In this document: positions 60,833 to 64,000 of the stretch, one piece after another
How positions within the stretch are numbered: the first letter of the stretch is position 1
Layout: each line of letters opens with the position of its first letter
Assembly (NCBI GenBank): GCA_024220525.1
Contig: JAMYWO010000074.1
Location: 102,098 to 166,097 of the forward strand
Length of the DNA: 64,000 nt
Direction: 5' to 3'
DNA from: Cochliopodium minus
Lineage: Eukaryota; Discosea; Himatismenida; Cochliopodiidae
Translations under genes and position numbers: made by a program
Notes under the pieces: model-generated
Told to the model about the DNA's origin: nothing
Seen by the model: the letters and a program-made list of their open reading frames with translations, nothing else
Database searches by the model: none

Positions 60833-62759
60833 ATGCAATCTAATTATGAAGAACATGTATCTGAAGAAGACACAAAGACAATATTCAATAAAAGAAAAAA
60901 ACCAATTATTCTTAAAATTTTCGAATTTTTAAGCCCTGTAGAAAATAATAACAATCAAACCAAAGATAATAATGCAGATACTCAATTTGAAAGGGTTGAG
61001 ATTGTTGAAAGCAATATAAACAAAGATATTATTGATACCAATAACAATAATACAAACAACAGAGATAATTCAAACAATTGAGCCAATCGAGAGAATAGAA
61101 ACAACAGAGATAATCAAAACAATGGAAACAATGAAGACAATCCAATAAATCCAATCAATGGAGAGAATGTTTTCAACCGAGAGAATTCAAACAACGGAAA
61201 CAATGGAGATAATCCAAACAATGGAGAACATAGAGAGAATACAAACAACAGAGACAATTCAAACCTGAATGGAAATAATATAAATCCAAAAACAAATATA
61301 AATCCTAATAATCCAATTAATAACAACAATAATTCCAACAATAATTTATTTACTACTCCAAGTAATTATATTTCCAGTAATAATAATAATAACAACAATA
61401 ACATTTCAACTAATTTAAACAATAGAAACAATAATATTTCCAATAATAATAATAATAATAATGAAAATAATAATTATAACTTTAATAACATTTCAAGCAA
61501 TAATTTAAACGATATTATTACAATTTCGAGAAATAGTAATAACTTAATAATTAATTCATCAGGTCCTAATTCTAATGGAAGTTTTCAATTTTATTTTGAT
61601 AATAATGGAAATGCTGGCGATACAGAAAGATCAGGTAATGTACAAATTTTGGAAAACAGTGTTTTATTCTCCCCTCTTGATAATAGTAGAACAAATATAT
61701 ATAATGAACCCTTTAATTATAATCTTGACTTCCCCAATTTTAGTGCAATTCGTAATAATAATAATAATAATAACAACAACAATAGTAACAACATCAATAA
61801 TAATAACAACAACAACAATAGTAACAACATCAATAATAATAACAACAACAACAACAGTAACAACATCAATAATAATAACAATATCATTGAGAACATAAAT
61901 CAAATTTTATACAAAAACATAAAAAAGAAATATACTGAAATTCAAAACAAAATCAATAATGATTCAAGCTTGATAAATGAAAATATTGCGATAATTGAGA
62001 ATTTTTATGGAAAAACATTTTTTAAAAGATTCAAAGAAAATGCAGAAGAACTTTATTTATTAAAGGAAATATTGAAAATTTCTTTTGTCGAGTCAGTTAA
62101 AGATATATATTCAATCAAAAATAAATCAGAATATGAAAGCATTTTTCTTAGTGTATATCCACCTCTAGCATCATTATTTTCCAAAGTGATCGATGGTGAT
62201 AATAAAAATAAAAAAAAGAGAAAATATAAAGATATTGGAAAAACTAAAAATTGCCCAAATGTTTTCCAGAGAAAGACAAATGATTCTGTTCCCCTAACTG
62301 GAAAAAAAAAATTTTGTTTCAATTTTGACAATATAAATAACCAAATATTTCGTGTGAAGGTAAAAAATTATCAATTTGATTTAGACTGTGTCAAACTGAA
62401 AAGTTTTCACAAAACCAAATGGAGGGGCCAACTTGAACAATTATTTCAGGGATTTTTTGGAAATGATTTTTATAACAAAGTTGAATGCAATACTCACAAA
62501 AAAATTCAAAAAAAATGATAATGACAATATTATAAAAATTGATCAAGAATTTTTAGTTCAACTCCAAAAATATATTTTGCTTCATAAATGTGATAAATAT
62601 CTAACTTCAGAGCTTAAAAAAACAGATAAACACATTACTGACACAGAGATGACCACTCGAAAGATTCCCATTAAAATCTTATCTACTTTAATTGATCTAT
62701 TAATCAAAGAAAAAAAAAGCAAAGCCAAATCAAACCAAAGAACCAATATTTTTGATTAA
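60833..62759 (+). CDS. Asn-rich protein gene with premature TGA and frameshift
   Basis: ATG at 60833, MQSNYEEHVSEEDT. A single frame stays open to 62518 apart from one TGA at 61079-61081, within an NN/RENxNNRDN repeat region. Residues about 80-360 are dominated by Asn tracts. After these comes a folded-looking part (NFYGKTFFKRFKENAEEL, FLSVYPPLASLFSKV, FHKTKWRGQLEQLFQGFF). Near 62508-62518, in A runs, the frame must move by one to continue into KNDNDNIIKIDQ and on to the stop at 62759. Either two sequencing errors, a polymorphic null allele or a decaying gene. No known domain is recognised. Confidence 0.6.
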
Positions 62760-63153
62760 AATGATATTCTATTCAAACTTATTTTATTTATTGTCAGGCC
62801 TTCCAAATTCATAAGTATTTTAGTTTTTGAATAGTATTTTTTTCGGAAGGTTGTTCATTGTAAAAATGAAAATAAGAATTAAAATTTTACCACTCACAAA
62901 TTAAAATTAAATATCAAATTTTTATGAAGATTCAACAAATACACAACACAAATTTTTCCGAGCTTTTTTTCCGCAAAAGAAAAATCACAATAAATAAAAA
63001 AAATAAAAATAAAATAAATAAATAAATAAATCAAATTTAATTTACAATCAGTTAAAACAAAACAAAAAAAAATAATTTCTTTTAAATAAAAACAAAAACT
63101 TCCAATCATCTTCCCAATATTTTTCAAAAATCACATGATCAAAAAAAAGAAAT
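62760..63153. other. convergent intergenic region
   Basis: AT-rich 3'/3' spacer with simple A-rich runs near 62990-63080. Nothing coding is evident. Confidence 0.6.
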
Positions 63154-64000
63154 TCAATCGAAATTAGTTTTTTGAAAACCAGCATTTTTGAGTTCAGAAT
63201 AATGTGTGATTAAAGTCTCCGCATTTTCTATCAACCCATTTTCAATGTGAAGATTTGTACACCGAGACAGGGTGTCTATCCATTGATTAAACTCTCTTTC
63301 CGTTTCTGCTTTTAACACGTAAATTCTTTTCTTTGTTATCACTTCGAAGGAAAGTGGATCGTTTTCATCGCTTGTGTACTTTATCGGATTGAAAATAAAT
63401 TGATGATAAGATTTGTTAGTATAAATAGTTACAAATTCAATTTAAATTCAAAAGAAAATTCTTTGATTGTTATTTTATACCTTTCATTATAAATTATTTT
63501 GGAATGGATCAATGTTATATGAAGACAAAGATATATTCTTTATCATATGGTATATTAATTTATTTTATTATAAAAGCCATTCTTATTTTTATTATGTCAT
63601 TAAACGAATAAACAAGATATATTGAATATATTTGTTTCCTTGAGATAAAGATGATGAAAGATTTTTTATAATCTTACTATTTTGATCAATGCTTCTCTCA
63701 ATGGAATGAATCCCAAAACCTTATTCTTAGTATCTTCTGATTTGCAATAAGATAATTGATTATCAGAGATAACACAAAACCTCTTTCTCCATGATGTATT
63801 AAATATGCCTTCAAAGAATGAAAATATGTAAATAGAAATTTAAAAGAGATCAAATATAATTGTTAAATAAGATAAGATTGATAGGATTGATTTACCTTGT
63901 TTCATTAGATAACCCTTTTAAATAAAGAATACATAAAAGATATGTAACAAATTAATTATATTTGGGAAAATAAGAAACCTCCAACATATTTGTTTTTTCA
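63154..64000 (-). CDS. PH-domain protein (5' part outside window)
   Basis: Minus-strand exons reconstruct a pleckstrin homology domain: EGYLMKQGIFNTSWRKRFCVIS, then LSYCKSEDTKNKVLGFIPL, NDPLSFEVITKKRIYVLKA and ETEREFNQWIDTLSRC. The Trp of the C-terminal helix is present. A 19-nt exon (63896-63914) encodes the GYLMKQ turn and is needed for the frame. A short helical tail ends QKTNFD at the stop (63154-63156). The gene continues beyond 64000, so other domains are unknown. The basic beta1-beta2 region (KQ..WRKR) suggests phosphoinositide binding. Confidence 0.83.

Noticed and set aside
61079-61081. TGA as selenocysteine or a reassigned codon
   Set aside because: TGA acts as a normal stop in several intact genes here (for example GTF2H5, PLRG1, the KHEL gene) and no SECIS-like element is evident.
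61664-61903. Val/Ile-rich minus-strand open frame
   Set aside because: Antisense of a poly-Asn tract; GTT/GTA/ATT repeats give an artificial hydrophobic ORF.
62800-62870. CCTTCC...GGAAGG inverted pair
   Set aside because: Only a 6-7 bp match with an AT-rich interior; expected by chance in this composition.

Overview
The window is AT-rich eukaryotic nuclear DNA, densely packed with genes on both strands. Most genes are cut by short introns of about 40-80 nt with GT(A) donors and AG acceptors, and sense-strand introns are strongly T-rich. TAA, TAG and TGA all act as stops. Asn/Gln-rich proteins, Roco and PAK-like kinases, PTEN, a TBC1D9-type RabGAP, RWP-RK factors and a SYP7-like SNARE point to a free-living amoeboid or amoeboflagellate protist. 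Amoebozoa, Anaeramoebae and Heterolobosea are all possible; the sequence alone does not fix the lineage. No tRNA, rRNA or CRISPR array was recognised.

Layout. 0-3 kb: tail of an unknown gene and a minus-strand F-box/helical-repeat gene. 3.4-6.9 kb: three tandem RWP-RK paralogues in AT-rich spacers. 7.5-13.4 kb: a 2OG-Fe(II) oxygenase, a ZNHIT1/Vps71-like protein with two apparent frameshifts, an FSH1/OVCA2 serine hydrolase, a LITAF-domain protein and an orphan. 13.8-16.3 kb: a Zn2Cys6/PAS transcription factor. 16.5-23.2 kb: a minus-strand gene joining CLU, MORN and CRAL-TRIO regions. 23.4-31.5 kb: a BAH protein, an ER-luminal protein ending KHEL, a multipass membrane protein, RPL11, a KCTD9-like BTB/pentapeptide protein and two Sel1 paralogues. 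31.7-45.6 kb: a Qc-SNARE, PLRG1/PRL1, an acidic orphan, GPN3, a GRAM-GRAM-TBC-EF-hand RabGAP, a PTEN-C2-LIM-LIM-SH3 protein and SMIM7. 45.7-59.0 kb: a CRIB/STE20 kinase, a BAR protein, an RCC1-MORN-Roc-COR-kinase protein and GTF2H5/TFB5. 59-62.8 kb: a disturbed segment with a truncated duplicate of the Roco kinase end and of the TFB5 start, a hairpin, tandem repeats and an Asn-rich gene with a premature TGA and a frameshift. The window closes with a PH-domain gene that runs off the end.

Genes and processes. Core housekeeping genes (RPL11, PLRG1, GPN3, GTF2H5, ZNHIT1, SMIM7) are interspersed with signalling and membrane-traffic genes (PTEN, TBC, SNARE, LITAF, BAR, Roco, PAK-like). Nothing resembles an operon. 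The most unusual traits are very short exons, including a 4-nt microexon inside the PTEN catalytic signature, unexpected domain fusions, and an ~80-bp inverted-repeat element found in two introns.
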